Positions 1 to 7,420 are shown, counted from the first letter of the stretch. The stretch is 15,457 nt of DNA from JAUNBN01 sp036645935 (GCA_036645935.1 JAVXNE010000015.1:1-15457), one strand, 5' to 3'. The notes: generated by a model from the sequence alone, not told the origin. Translations and numbers: made by a program.

Positions 1-424
<424 letters not shown>

Positions 425-629
425 TGTATATCTACGAAGACCTAAGTCTTCCCAAATATCAAGCTCAGGGCGTCATATACTGACGTCCAAATTACTTTTT
501 GCGACTCTCTCTGTCGCTCCGCGCACATCGGCCTTTCGGCCCTGTGGCGGCTCTTGAAAAGGGTCCTTTCAAGCATCAATATTGTTTAATTTTCAAGGTC
601 CGATTCGCGCTTCCCGCTTGAGAGGCGCG
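425..629 (-). promoter_or_regulatory. rrn leader with a series of hairpins and a boxA-like element
   Basis: This is the transcribed leader between rrn promoter P2 and the 16S 5' end. It holds several inverted repeats: 436-441/446-451 (GAAGAC/GTCTTC), 471-475/481-485 (CGTCA/TGACG), 501-505/513-517 (GCGAC/GTCGC), a long arm 519-533/538-550 closed by a TTTC loop on the plus strand, and 553-559/567-573 (CTTGAAA/TTTCAAG). On the minus strand, 600-580 reads CCTTGAAAATTAAACAATA, close to the conserved leader sequence found before 16S in many Bacillota. That sequence is associated with antitermination (boxA-like) and RNase III processing. Hairpins are seen directly; their roles are inferred from rrn operons in general. 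Confidence 0.65.
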
Positions 630-635
630 AGATTT

Positions 636-664
636 ATTATAGCGTGTGTGTTCCGGAAAGTCAA
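636..664 (-). promoter_or_regulatory. rrn promoter P2 (proximal)
   Basis: Read on the minus strand, the -35 box is TTGACT (664-659), the spacer is 17 bp and the -10 box is a perfect TATAAT (641-636). Transcription would start near 629, about 205 bases before the 16S 5' end. Its spacing and its place upstream of the rRNA leader make it a convincing sigma-A rRNA promoter. Confidence 0.8.
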
Positions 665-757
665 GCCTTATTTTCGATATTTTTTTCAGAAATCATCGTC
701 GGCACAACCGAACCGGGCGTTCACGCTATCCCTTCCCCTGTGTGAGGCGGGAGCTGT

Positions 758-786
758 ATTATATAACATCCATAAAAAAAATGCAA
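758..786 (-). promoter_or_regulatory. rrn promoter P1 (distal)
   Basis: Read on the minus strand, the -35 box is TTGCAT (786-781), the spacer is 17 bp and the -10 box is a perfect TATAAT (763-758). The predicted start is near 751, some 122 bp upstream of the P2 start. An A/T-rich stretch (772-812) covers and precedes the -35 box and could act as an UP element. Tandem promoters of this type are usual for rRNA operons. Confidence 0.75.
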
Positions 787-1130
787 CAGTTATTTTTAAC
801 TTTCTTTTTATTCTCGTTTAGCCCGTCTTGTGCGGTGCAAAAAGCGCGTTATACCGCGATATTTGGGTCTTTGCCGCTTTTTATCCTTTTCTCGAGCTTC
901 TTCGCGAAATTGTGCAATACGGCGTTTCTTCCGTTTTTGAAGTTCGGTTTTATCCGCTTAAAGTGACTTTGTGACTTTTCGCAATATCTCCTGCTCTCCT
1001 TTCACCTTTTGATGTATGTACTATATAATACATTAAAGTGTACACCGCAAAGCACACCTGCCGAGCGCCGCATTACTCTCATGCCCCGCGGATTTGGCAT
1101 TGTTTCAGTTGCGAGAATGAGACGTTGCAA
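787..1130. other. Gene-free spacer between divergent rrn and ade promoters
   Basis: No credible gene is seen here. Short open frames exist, but they lack ribosome-binding sites and have low-complexity Phe/Leu/Ser-rich translations. A TATAAT at 1024-1029 with a poor -35 (TTCACC, 1001-1006, 17-bp spacer) could be a second, weaker plus-strand promoter for ade. It lies within an inverted repeat, ATGTAT (1012-1017) and ATACAT (1028-1033). No riboswitch fold was recognised. Confidence 0.4.
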
Positions 1131-1158
1131 TTGCATACACGGTTTTTTGTGGTACAAT
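1131..1158 (+). promoter_or_regulatory. Promoter of ade
   Basis: TTGCAT (1131-1136) and TACAAT (1153-1158) are separated by 16 bp. A TG dinucleotide at 1150-1151 gives an extended -10. The predicted start near 1165 leaves a leader of about 30 bases before the ATG at 1195, too short for a purine riboswitch. The promoter also argues against any start codon upstream of it. Confidence 0.65.
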
Positions 1159-1194
1159 CTTTTCAACATACTAACGAAAAGGCAGGCGGTTGAT

Positions 1195-2892
1195 ATGGAA
1201 ATTGATATTCAGGCTCGCCGCGCGTCAGCAGGCGAGATTCCCGCCGCGCTCGTGCTTAAAAACGGATATGTACTCAATGTCTACACCGATGAGATAATTG
1301 AGGCCGATGTCGCAGTGAGCGGCGGGGTTATCGTCGGAGTCGGAAACTACTCGGGCGAATTGGAGCTCGACTGTTCGGGGCGTTACATTCTCCCCGGATT
1401 CATCGACGCCCACATGCATGTTGAGTCGACACTGCTCACCCCGCTCGGTCTTTCAAAGCACGTCCTGCCAAAGGGCACCACCACACTCATCGCCGACCCG
1501 CACGAACTCGTCAACGTACGCGGCGCACTCGCGCTCGAATACTTTCTCGGGGCATGCGCTCAAGCTCCGCTGAACATCAATGTGATGCTACCCTCATGCG
1601 TTCCCGCAACGCCATTTGACACGAACGGCGCAGGCCGCTTCCTCGCACGGGATATGGAACCGTTTGTAAACTCCGAAGGCGTTCTCGGCCTTGGCGAAGT
1701 GATGAGCTTTCGTGAGGTAATCTCGGGTGAATCCTCTGTGCTCGACAAGCTCGCGCTGTTTTCCGATCGTTTGATAGACGGCCACGCGCCGTGCATCAGC
1801 AATAAGGATACACAACTATATCGCCTTTCGGGAATTCTGACGGATCATGAGTGCTCGACATTTGAAGAGGCGCTTGACAAACTTCGCGCCGGAATGCACA
1901 TTCTAATACGTGAAGGCAGCGGCGCACAGAATCTTGAAGCCATCGTCAGTGGCATGCTCGAGCATGAGTTGCCGTTTGATTGCTGCTCGTTTTGCACCGA
2001 TGACAAGCACATCAGCGATATAGATACACTCGGCCACGTAAACCACTGTGTCAATCGGGCGATATCGCTCGGTATGCATCCCGTTTATGCCATTAAGGCC
2101 GCAACGATAAACACCGCTCGCAGATACGGCCTGCACGATGTCGGAGCTGTGAGCGCCGGGATGCGTGCAGATATAATCGTCACCGACAATCTTGAAAAAA
2201 TTGAGCCCGAGATTGTATTCAAGGATGGCAACGCCGTCTCGTCTTCAATGTTCGATGCCTTTGAGGAATTTCCAGTGCCCGAGCCATTGAGGCATTCGGT
2301 TCTGTTTGATTCGCTTACGACAAAGAGGATCGCCGTCGAGGCCGGCGATAGCAACCATGTGATCGGAACCGTTCAGGGTCAACTGCTGACCGAGCATCTC
2401 GTTGAGCATCTGCCTCAGCGCGAAGGAATTTTTCAGCCAAATAAGCTTTATAACAAGCTTGTCACCGCTGAACGGCACGGAAAAAACGGCAATATCGCCG
2501 CCTGCGCGCTCAAAGGATTTGGCATTGAGCGCGGGGCAATGGCCACCTCTTGTTCTCACGACTCACACAACGTCGTCGCCGTTGGCGACAACGACGCGGA
2601 TATCATCACCGCAACCGATCGGCTGCGCGAGCTTCAGGGCGGCTACGTAGTAGTGCGAGAGGGAAAAGTCACCGCCGAGCTGTCGCTGCCAATTGGAGGC
2701 CTAATAACCGACGCGTGCGGAGCCGAAGTGAGCCGCCGCACGAGCACTGTAATCGCCGCCGCGCGAGCTCTTGGCATTCCGGACGGTATTGATCCTCTCA
2801 CAAATCTCTCATTTATGGCGCTTCCTGTAATGCCTTCCCTGCGCTTGCTAGACACGGGTCTGTTCGATGTCGACACATACCGTTTAATCTGA
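1195..2892 (+). CDS. ade: Adenine deaminase
   Basis: This amidohydrolase-superfamily enzyme converts adenine to hypoxanthine and ammonia (EC 3.5.4.2) in cytoplasmic purine salvage. The 565-residue length matches the family. Visible motifs are LPGFIDAHMHVES with the metal-binding HxH (H73, H75), ADPHE (100-104), GLGEVM (165-170), DGHAP (195-199), a DHE segment (217-219), REGSG (239-243) and CTDDKH (267-272). The C-terminal half, with a second glycine-rich domain, is typical of adenine deaminases rather than dihydroorotases or ureases. The start at 1195 is chosen because a promoter lies at 1131-1158 and family similarity begins just after it; the frame is open further upstream, to 1009, but that part is unrelated. 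The ribosome-binding site is weak (GGCGG, 1185-1189). The gene is monocistronic and divergent from the rRNA operon. Confidence 0.95.
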   Translation: MEIDIQARRASAGEIPAALVLKNGYVLNVYTDEIIEADVAVSGGVIVGVGNYSGELELDCSGRYILPGFIDAHMHVESTLLTPLGLSKHVLPKGTTTLIADPHELVNVRGALALEYFLGACAQAPLNINVMLPSCVPATPFDTNGAGRFLARDMEPFVNSEGVLGLGEVMSFREVISGESSVLDKLALFSDRLIDGHAPCISNKDTQLYRLSGILTDHECSTFEEALDKLRAGMHILIREGSGAQNLEAIVSGMLEHELPFDCCSFCTDDKHISDIDTLGHVNHCVNRAISLGMHPVYAIKAATINTARRYGLHDVGAVSAGMRADIIVTDNLEKIEPEIVFKDGNAVSSSMFDAFEEFPVPEPLRHSVLFDSLTTKRIAVEAGDSNHVIGTVQGQLLTEHLVEHLPQREGIFQPNKLYNKLVTAERHGKNGNIAACALKGFGIERGAMATSCSHDSHNVVAVGDNDADIITATDRLRELQGGYVVVREGKVTAELSLPIGGLITDACGAEVSRRTSTVIAAARALGIPDGIDPLTNLSFMALPVMPSLRLLDTGLFDVDTYRLI

Positions 2893-2938
2893 GCAGAGCC
2901 ACACGATCTTCGTGGTTTTTATATCGATTCCGCTCTGC
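2893..2938 (+). terminator. Possible weak terminator after ade
   Basis: A short stem CACGA/TCGTG (2902-2906/2910-2914) is followed by TTTTT (2916-2920). A wider pair GCAGAGC/GCTCTGC (2893-2899/2932-2938) encloses it. The inner stem is only 5 bp, so termination may be inefficient. The bidirectional hairpin at 3032-3061 may serve as back-up. Confidence 0.4.
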
Positions 2939-3031
2939 GCTTGCGGCGCACCTCCCACGACAGGAGCCGTCTGCACAAACACATTGCTAAGCGCGCTTTA
3001 AATCCCGCATTTTTCTGCATCGTTTGCATAC

Positions 3032-3061
3032 AAAAGCGCCTCCCTCGCGGGCGGCGCTTTT
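3032..3061 (-). terminator. Intrinsic terminator after the ylmH-like operon (probably bidirectional)
   Basis: A perfect 9-bp inverted repeat, AAAAGCGCC (3032-3040) and GGCGCTTTT (3053-3061), is separated by 12 bases that can pair further (CCC/GGG). On the minus strand it begins 6 bases past the stop codon of the S4-domain gene and ends in TTTT. The arms also give TTTT on the plus strand, so it may stop transcripts from ade as well. Confidence 0.75.
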
Positions 3062-3067
3062 AACATG

Positions 3068-3820
3068 TCAGACAAAAACTCCAACGGCTGCTCGTAGGCG
3101 TCCTTTTTTTGTCTCCCGCGTAACGCCGCGATACACAAAACGACCCCACCCACGCACCGACACGATATCGCCGTCTGCAAGCTCGCGAGATCCACTCTCA
3201 CAGCGGCGCGAGTTAATAAAAACGAGCGCTTGCTCAATTTTGCGCCGGCTCTGCTCCCGCGAGAGCGTGCACACCGCCGCCACAACCGCGTCTAACCGCT
3301 CGGATGAGATCACAACCTCATCTTCTCTCATTGCAGGCGAGAGAGTTTTTGGGCTTTGGGATGAAAGAGCACACACGACGGACGTGCGCTTTATCCTCTC
3401 GAGATTCTCCGCCATGTATTCCGCAGCGCTTGCGAGGCAGACGACAGTCGCGCAGCTTTCGTCAACCAAAATGTCTCCCAAAACCTCACGGCGCATTCCA
3501 AGCGACATGAGCGCTCCGAGAAAATCGCGGTGTGTGAGCTCGTCCGCAAATTTTGCCGCGCGAGGGGACACCGTGAGGTATACCAGCGGATAGCCGTCAC
3601 GCTCGCCGCCGCCGAACCGAGCAATACGGCGCTCCGCGCCCTCAAATCCGCCCCACATCCCCCATCCCGAATCGAGGGACAGGCCTTTCATGCGCTCAAG
3701 TGTTTCCTGTTGAGCAAGATCGAGAAATTCCGAATAAACGGCAATTCTTCGCTCGCTGGCTCTGCGGGCCAGATCTGCAAACCGGTGTTCAAGCAGCTGC
3801 TCGTCATCCTGCATAATCAT
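3068..3820 (-). CDS. ylmH: YlmH-like S4-domain RNA-binding protein
   Basis: The 250-residue protein matches the YlmH family. An N-terminal region holds the hallmarks FLDLAQQ (32-38) and GGFEGAERR (57-65). A central part has LTHRDFLGALMSLGMRREVLGDI (95-117). The C-terminal S4 RNA-binding domain spans about 176-240 (RLDAVV, SREQSRRKIEQALVFIN, GDIVSVRGWGRF). In Bacillus subtilis YlmH is encoded in the ylm cell-division region and has been reported to act on stalled 50S-peptidyl-tRNA complexes; that role is known for the family only. The ATG at 3820 is chosen because GAGGAG lies 5 bases before it and it overlaps the upstream stop codon as ATGA, implying translational coupling. A second ATG lies at 3814. 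The usual sepF/ylmG/divIVA neighbours are absent. Confidence 0.9.
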   Translation of the reverse strand: MIMQDDEQLLEHRFADLARRASERRIAVYSEFLDLAQQETLERMKGLSLDSGWGMWGGFEGAERRIARFGGGERDGYPLVYLTVSPRAAKFADELTHRDFLGALMSLGMRREVLGDILVDESCATVVCLASAAEYMAENLERIKRTSVVCALSSQSPKTLSPAMREDEVVISSERLDAVVAAVCTLSREQSRRKIEQALVFINSRRCESGSRELADGDIVSVRGWGRFVYRGVTRETKKGRLRAAVGVFV

Positions 3821-4620
3821 CTGTGCTCCTCGTGTTTTGCCGCATCGCACGGAGTGGCGTTCACACGCATTTCAACGACACGCTGCAAGCGCTCGGTGTC
3901 TTTCACCGAAACCATTCCACACGCGAGCGCTCCAACGGGAGATCGCAGCGCGGCAAGATATTCGCACCAATCTATATAATACCTGCGTCCCCAGGAAGAA
4001 ATCTCTAAGGTTATCGCACCCTTCTGCTCATGTAGCGCGACGGCCGTCACAAAGTGACCGCTTCGCGCATTATAACGCACCGCCGCGCTTGGCGCATCCC
4101 CGCAAGGCAGCTCCCGCGCGAGCAACAGTGAGTTGATTTTAAGGGGAAATGGCGGGATAGTCATGATAACGGGTATATCCCTCGAGAGTTGCTCGCGAAT
4201 CGCTTCAAGCGGTTTCGACATAAGAGCGAAAAATCTCCACTCGCTGCGAAGTCTGACGCGGCATTCGCAAAAGCGGCGATTAACGCAGGCTGCAACCGCC
4301 GAGCCCATCAGGCCAAATGGCGGAAGCGGGCGCAGAGCATGCCGGCTGAGATTCCGAAGAAAGTGTTCGTATTGAGCTCGTTCTATATCTTCACGACGCG
4401 GTATCTCTCCCGCAAGCAGCGCCGTGGCACAGTTCTCACGCGAGCGCGCTATATACAGCAGCAAATCGGCCGCGGCAATCACGCCGCAGCCGTATTTTGC
4501 AATTGTTCCGTCCCGTCCCGCCGCATTATTTGAAAACCAGCTCTGGTCTCCCCCAAATGACAGCGAACCCTGGTTTTTAATCCTGATATAATTTTCTGAT
4601 TTTATCGAGGTCTTATTCAT
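3817..4620 (-). CDS. Papain/C39-like cysteine peptidase homologue, cytoplasmic
   Basis: The 267-residue protein shows a papain-like order of active-site motifs. There is a Gln (Q17 or Q26) ahead of a putative nucleophile in KYGCGVIAAADLLLY (C45), then SGHFVTAVAL (H189), then ISSWG (207-211) where papain has NSWG. GCG-V-A-A followed by GH-V is the usual pattern of peptidase_C39-like domains. No signal peptide or membrane segment is seen, so substrate and site of action are unclear. ATG 4620 lies 13 bp after the GNAT stop; its ribosome-binding site is poor, suggesting coupling to the gene upstream. The frame is open further upstream but overlaps the GNAT gene, so a longer start is unlikely. The 3' end overlaps the ylmH start by 4 bp. 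Function is not known; the Ser in SSWG is an unusual replacement of the catalytic Asn. Confidence 0.65.
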   Translation of the reverse strand: MNKTSIKSENYIRIKNQGSLSFGGDQSWFSNNAAGRDGTIAKYGCGVIAAADLLLYIARSRENCATALLAGEIPRREDIERAQYEHFLRNLSRHALRPLPPFGLMGSAVAACVNRRFCECRVRLRSEWRFFALMSKPLEAIREQLSRDIPVIMTIPPFPLKINSLLLARELPCGDAPSAAVRYNARSGHFVTAVALHEQKGAITLEISSWGRRYYIDWCEYLAALRSPVGALACGMVSVKDTERLQRVVEMRVNATPCDAAKHEEHR

Positions 4621-4633
4621 ATCAAAACTGCCG

Positions 4634-5086
4634 TCATTCGCCGTCAGGAAGCTCGAGCACCATCTGCGCGTATGGCAGTTTTTCATACCCGAGGCGTTTA
4701 TACAGTGCGGCGGCGCGCTCGTTTTCCGGCTCAACCTCCAACCGTATGCGACGCACGTCTTTAGTGAGATTTTCCCGCAAAAATGAGAAAAATTCTCCTC
4801 CCAATCCCTTTGAACGGAACTCGGGACGAAGATAGACCTCCTCGACCCACAGCACACAACCTCCCGCCTCCTGCGAATAGGTCTTCGCGAGCAGCGCGTA
4901 GCCGCCTGCCTCGCCATCGCTCTCAAGCATGTATCCCCGCGCGTATTCACTCCCGCGCACAAGTACCTCAAAAGTATTTACGAGATAGCTGTCGGGCACC
5001 GCATGCGCCACTGCGGGTGATGTGTAAAATTCCCGTGCGAGCTCAAGATAAATCTCTCTGTCTTTTTCTGTAATCTCTCTGATCAT
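4634..5086 (-). CDS. GNAT-family N-acetyltransferase
   Basis: A 150-residue single-domain GNAT protein. The acetyl-CoA-binding motif A is visible as EEVYLRPEFRSKGLGGEFF (RSKGLG at about 91-96). The C-terminal motif B follows as LEVEPENERAAALYKRLGYEKL, the standard Asn/Ala-Leu-Tyr-x-x-x-Gly-Phe/Tyr pattern. It would transfer an acetyl group from acetyl-CoA to an amine; the acceptor cannot be told from sequence. It is the first gene of a three-gene minus-strand operon with the cysteine peptidase homologue and the YlmH-like protein. The start at 5086 begins with the typical IREITEKD strand. An AGGAA lies 12 bases upstream, a long spacing, and a small hairpin (CCTGT/ACAGG, 5100-5114) adjoins it. 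No clear promoter was found in 5087-5200. Confidence 0.88.
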   Translation of the reverse strand: MIREITEKDREIYLELAREFYTSPAVAHAVPDSYLVNTFEVLVRGSEYARGYMLESDGEAGGYALLAKTYSQEAGGCVLWVEEVYLRPEFRSKGLGGEFFSFLRENLTKDVRRIRLEVEPENERAAALYKRLGYEKLPYAQMVLELPDGE

Positions 5087-5200
5087 TTTGTTTCAATTTC
5101 CTGTTTCCGACAGGGTTTTGTATCGCTTCACCTGTCATTTTATTGTCATTACGAACAGTTCTTCTGTTTTCTTGAAATACGTTCTTTATATTGGTGCGTA
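5087..5200 (-). promoter_or_regulatory. Upstream region of the GNAT operon
   Basis: This A/T-rich stretch separates the 9-bp repeat from the operon that starts at 5086. It should contain the operon promoter, but no -35/-10 pair with good spacing was found. A 5-bp inverted repeat, CCTGT/ACAGG (5100-5104/5110-5114), sits just upstream of the weak ribosome-binding site. Confidence 0.3.
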
Positions 5201-5475
5201 GGTCTTGCCGGTCTTGCAGGTCTCGCAGGTCTTGCAGGTCTTGCAGGTCTCGCAGGTCTTGCAGGTCTTGCAGGTCTTGCAGGTCTCGCAGGTCTTGCAG
5301 GTCTCGCAGGTCTCGCAGGTCTTGCAGGTCTTGCAGGTCTTGCAGGTCTTGCAGGTCTCGCAGGTCTTGCAGGTCTTGCAGGTCTTGCAGGTCTCGCAGG
5401 TCTTGCAGGTCTCGCAGGTCTTGCAGGTCTCGCAGGTCTCGCCGGTCTCGCAGGTCTTGCCGGTCTCGCAGGTCT
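5201..5475. repeat. 9-bp tandem repeat, 30 full units plus a partial unit
   Basis: The plus-strand unit is GGTCTYGCM. Thirty units follow one another without an insertion or deletion (5201-5470), and GGTCT (5471-5475) is a partial thirty-first. At position 6, 18 units carry T and 12 carry C, in the irregular order TTCTTCTTTCTCCTTTT then CTTTCTCTCCCTC. At position 9 all units have A except units 1, 27 and 29, which have C; these lie near the edges, as expected for older diverged units. No unit contains a stop in any frame, so every frame is open across the array. Two phases encode an invariant tripeptide: Gly-Leu-Ala on the plus strand and Ala-Arg-Pro on the minus strand. No frame has a convincing start and ribosome-binding site, so the array is treated as non-coding. 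Confidence 0.97.
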
Positions 5476-5637
5476 GCGCACGGCTTTGCGTGCGGGCTTA
5501 GATGGGGAGATTTCGCAAAACCTCGGCTAGCTTGAAAAGTCACCCTCTCTTGTCGCAACAGCCAATCGGCTATAATTCACATCGGATCGCACGTTTAACT
5601 GAAAGCCCTTTTCGTGCCCTGTCGCTGTGGGGCTACA
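5476..5637. other. Spacer between the repeat and the flavoprotein gene
   Basis: No gene is supported here. It lies downstream of the minus-strand flavoprotein gene, but no hairpin followed by a T-run was found. The only inverted repeat noted is AGCC/GGCT (5560-5563/5568-5571), which lacks a U-tract. A TATAAT at 5571-5576 on the plus strand has no properly spaced -35 box. Confidence 0.4.
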
Positions 5638-7365
5638 TCAGTTATTTTCACCGGTTTTGGCATATTGTGCCGCCATTTTTCCGGCCATCCTTCCGCTGTC
5701 GATAACGATCGTCAGCGATGCTCCAAATCCGGGAAAGTCCTTGTCCATATATGAGCCGAAAGCCGCTTCTCCGCACGCGTACAGTCCCGGCACGACCGCT
5801 ATGTTGCTCATCGCCTGGCAGCGGTTGTTGGTGCGTATGCCGCCGAGAGAGCCGTAGCTTGCAATGCGGTATGGGACGGCATAAAAGGGACCTTTGTCAA
5901 TCTGTTTCATAAAGCGGCTGTCCTTTGCATAGTCCTCGTCAACCCTATTTTTGCAATTCTCGTTGTAACGAGTCACTGTGGACACCAACTCTTTTGATTT
6001 GAGGGTTTTGCTAAGTTCCTCAATTGAGTTGGCCTGGACGACCACGCCCTCCTCGACAAGCGATCGCACCGCGCGGGTCGACGCGGATGAATCAAGAATC
6101 AGCCATGCATTGCCGTATCCGCCCCGCTGAACCGCCGAGCCGAGTTCGAGTTGTGTCTTTGCTTCGTTTGCAAAGCGCTCTCCGACGGGGTTTACCAGCA
6201 GCCCATGTATGTTGTCGGTATTTGCGGAAAAATCGCGCAGTTCTGCGATAAGTGAGCCTTTTATAATAAGTGCTCCGATATCCGACGCAAGCTCGATCAC
6301 CTCTCCAGTGCTTCCGATTCCCGAATATGACAGCGCCGGCGCGGACCTGCCCGTGCTGAATTCCTCAATTAGCACCGGATTTCGATCGAAGCCGCCGCAT
6401 GCAATAACAGTCGCTTCGGCGAGCACCGTGAGGGAGCTGCCGTCAGCACACTTCGCATGTATTCCGCGCGTCTCGCTGAGCGCCGACGTGATTATTTCAT
6501 CAACCTCAGCGCAATAATAAAATTTAACTCCGAGCGCTTCCGCCGCCTCGCGCAGTGGGGTCACTATCGCGCCGCCGCCCGACTGCCCATTCTCTCCAAC
6601 AACGAGATGCACTCGGTCAACCATCTCGTTGCTCCCGTCCGAAAGCAATGTATCCGAAAAACGCACACCGTTTTCCTTGAGAAATTCCAGGTTGACCGCA
6701 GAACGCTCCGCGACGCCGATAAGTCGACTTTGCAATACATTCTCGCTTGCAAACCCATAAAGAAAACCCGCGAATCCCGCGACGGTATCCTTAACCCCGT
6801 TGTATTTCTGCAGAGCGCTTCCCGACGCGATTATTTTTCCCTCGCTGCGCGCGGTCGATCCTCCTGCGATACCGAGCTTTTCAACGACAATAACGTCAAC
6901 TCCCGCCTTAGCCGCCTCTATCGCGGCGGTCAGCCCCGCGCCGCCAGCTCCTACGATAACAACGTCGCAGCGATCGGTGCGGTCCTGCTCAAAGTCCTGG
7001 TCGGGGCGCTTTGCGAGGCTTTCGGTGTCGAAGCCCGCGCGTCTCAACGCCTGCTCCGCGCTCTGTAGCGCAGCGGTGCTCGAAACTGTGGCTCCGGTCA
7101 GCACCTCTATGTCCAGGCTCTGTGTTTCGTTTATTCTCTCGACGGTTCGGTTGACCGCCTGGTCACCTATCGCCTTTGTCTCTCCCTGCCTATCAACGCT
7201 GAGAAAGAAGCCGTCGTCGTCCATGTGCTCGGCTGTCAGTTCTATATAGCTCTGATACCCGTACGCTCTGCCGCGGCCGGCATTCAGAAAAGTGCTGCCT
7301 CCAATCAGCAGCGCTGCGGCAATACAGCAGCCGGCACAAGCGAGCAACGTTCTCTTTTTCAGCAT
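5638..7365 (-). CDS. Membrane-anchored FMN/FAD-dependent reductase (fumarate reductase-like flavoprotein)
   Basis: The 575-residue protein has three parts. A basic N-terminus and hydrophobic segment (about 5-25) act as signal or anchor. A short FMN-binding domain (about 36-112) carries LTGATVSS (89-96), the ApbE-type flavinylation motif; T93 is the likely site of covalent FMN. An FAD_binding_2 domain (about 133-568) starts with the dinucleotide fold DVVIVGAGGAGLTAA (134-148) and ends with PGLYACGEA and a GRMAG helix. Such proteins receive electrons outside the membrane from flavin-based extracellular electron transfer and reduce small organic acceptors. The usual HTMGG and NRLGG substrate motifs of fumarate reductases are replaced by GSLGG (505-509) and DFPGFGAS (543-550), so fumarate is doubtful. 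The start at 7365 has AAGGA 7 bases upstream; the frame extends to 7401, but that ATG has no such site. Confidence 0.88.
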   Translation of the reverse strand: MLKKRTLLACAGCCIAAALLIGGSTFLNAGRGRAYGYQSYIELTAEHMDDDGFFLSVDRQGETKAIGDQAVNRTVERINETQSLDIEVLTGATVSSTAALQSAEQALRRAGFDTESLAKRPDQDFEQDRTDRCDVVIVGAGGAGLTAAIEAAKAGVDVIVVEKLGIAGGSTARSEGKIIASGSALQKYNGVKDTVAGFAGFLYGFASENVLQSRLIGVAERSAVNLEFLKENGVRFSDTLLSDGSNEMVDRVHLVVGENGQSGGGAIVTPLREAAEALGVKFYYCAEVDEIITSALSETRGIHAKCADGSSLTVLAEATVIACGGFDRNPVLIEEFSTGRSAPALSYSGIGSTGEVIELASDIGALIIKGSLIAELRDFSANTDNIHGLLVNPVGERFANEAKTQLELGSAVQRGGYGNAWLILDSSASTRAVRSLVEEGVVVQANSIEELSKTLKSKELVSTVTRYNENCKNRVDEDYAKDSRFMKQIDKGPFYAVPYRIASYGSLGGIRTNNRCQAMSNIAVVPGLYACGEAAFGSYMDKDFPGFGASLTIVIDSGRMAGKMAAQYAKTGENN

Positions 7366-7391
7366 TATTCGTCCTTCTTTCCGCTGCTGTC

Positions 7392-7420
7392 TTTCAAGCA
7401 TAAGAATATTATGATAGAAT
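7392..7420 (+). promoter_or_regulatory. Promoter of the acyltransferase gene (7460)
   Basis: TTTCAA (7392-7397), a 17-bp spacer and TAGAAT (7415-7420) form a plausible sigma-A promoter with a start near 7427. It overlaps the minus-strand promoter at 7408-7437, so the two may compete for RNA polymerase. Confidence 0.5.

Noticed and set aside
646..966. Open reading frame of about 106 codons (and one from 582) upstream of the rRNA gene
   Set aside because: It runs across both rrn promoters on the opposite strand, has no ribosome-binding site, and the translation is low-complexity Phe/Leu/Ser-rich without any recognised domain.
1009..1194. N-terminal extension of adenine deaminase to an ATG at 1009
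   Set aside because: A promoter lies at 1131-1158 inside it, and adenine deaminase similarity begins only after the ATG at 1195.
1159..1194. Purine riboswitch before adenine deaminase
   Set aside because: The leader from the predicted start is only about 30 bases, and no three-way junction could be found in the region upstream either.
4621..4971. N-terminal extension of the cysteine peptidase homologue to 4971
   Set aside because: This part is antiparallel-free but out of frame with, and fully inside, the GNAT gene on the same strand; its translation is Arg/Cys-rich shadow sequence.
5201..5475. CRISPR array or clustered protein-binding iterons
   Set aside because: The units are 9 bp with no spacers, so it is not CRISPR. 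No origin features (dnaA-type boxes, replication initiator gene) are nearby, and helical phasing of 9 bp does not fit typical iterons of 17-22 bp.
5043..5558. Long open frame encoding Asp-Leu-Gln/Asp-Leu-Arg repeats on the minus strand
   Set aside because: It is open only because the 9-bp unit has no stop in any frame. It starts with TTG without a ribosome-binding site, overlaps the GNAT gene, and has non-synonymous changes in most units.
5571..5576. TATAAT as a plus-strand promoter
   Set aside because: The best upstream match (TTGTCG, 5550-5555) is only 15 bp away, and no plus-strand gene follows.
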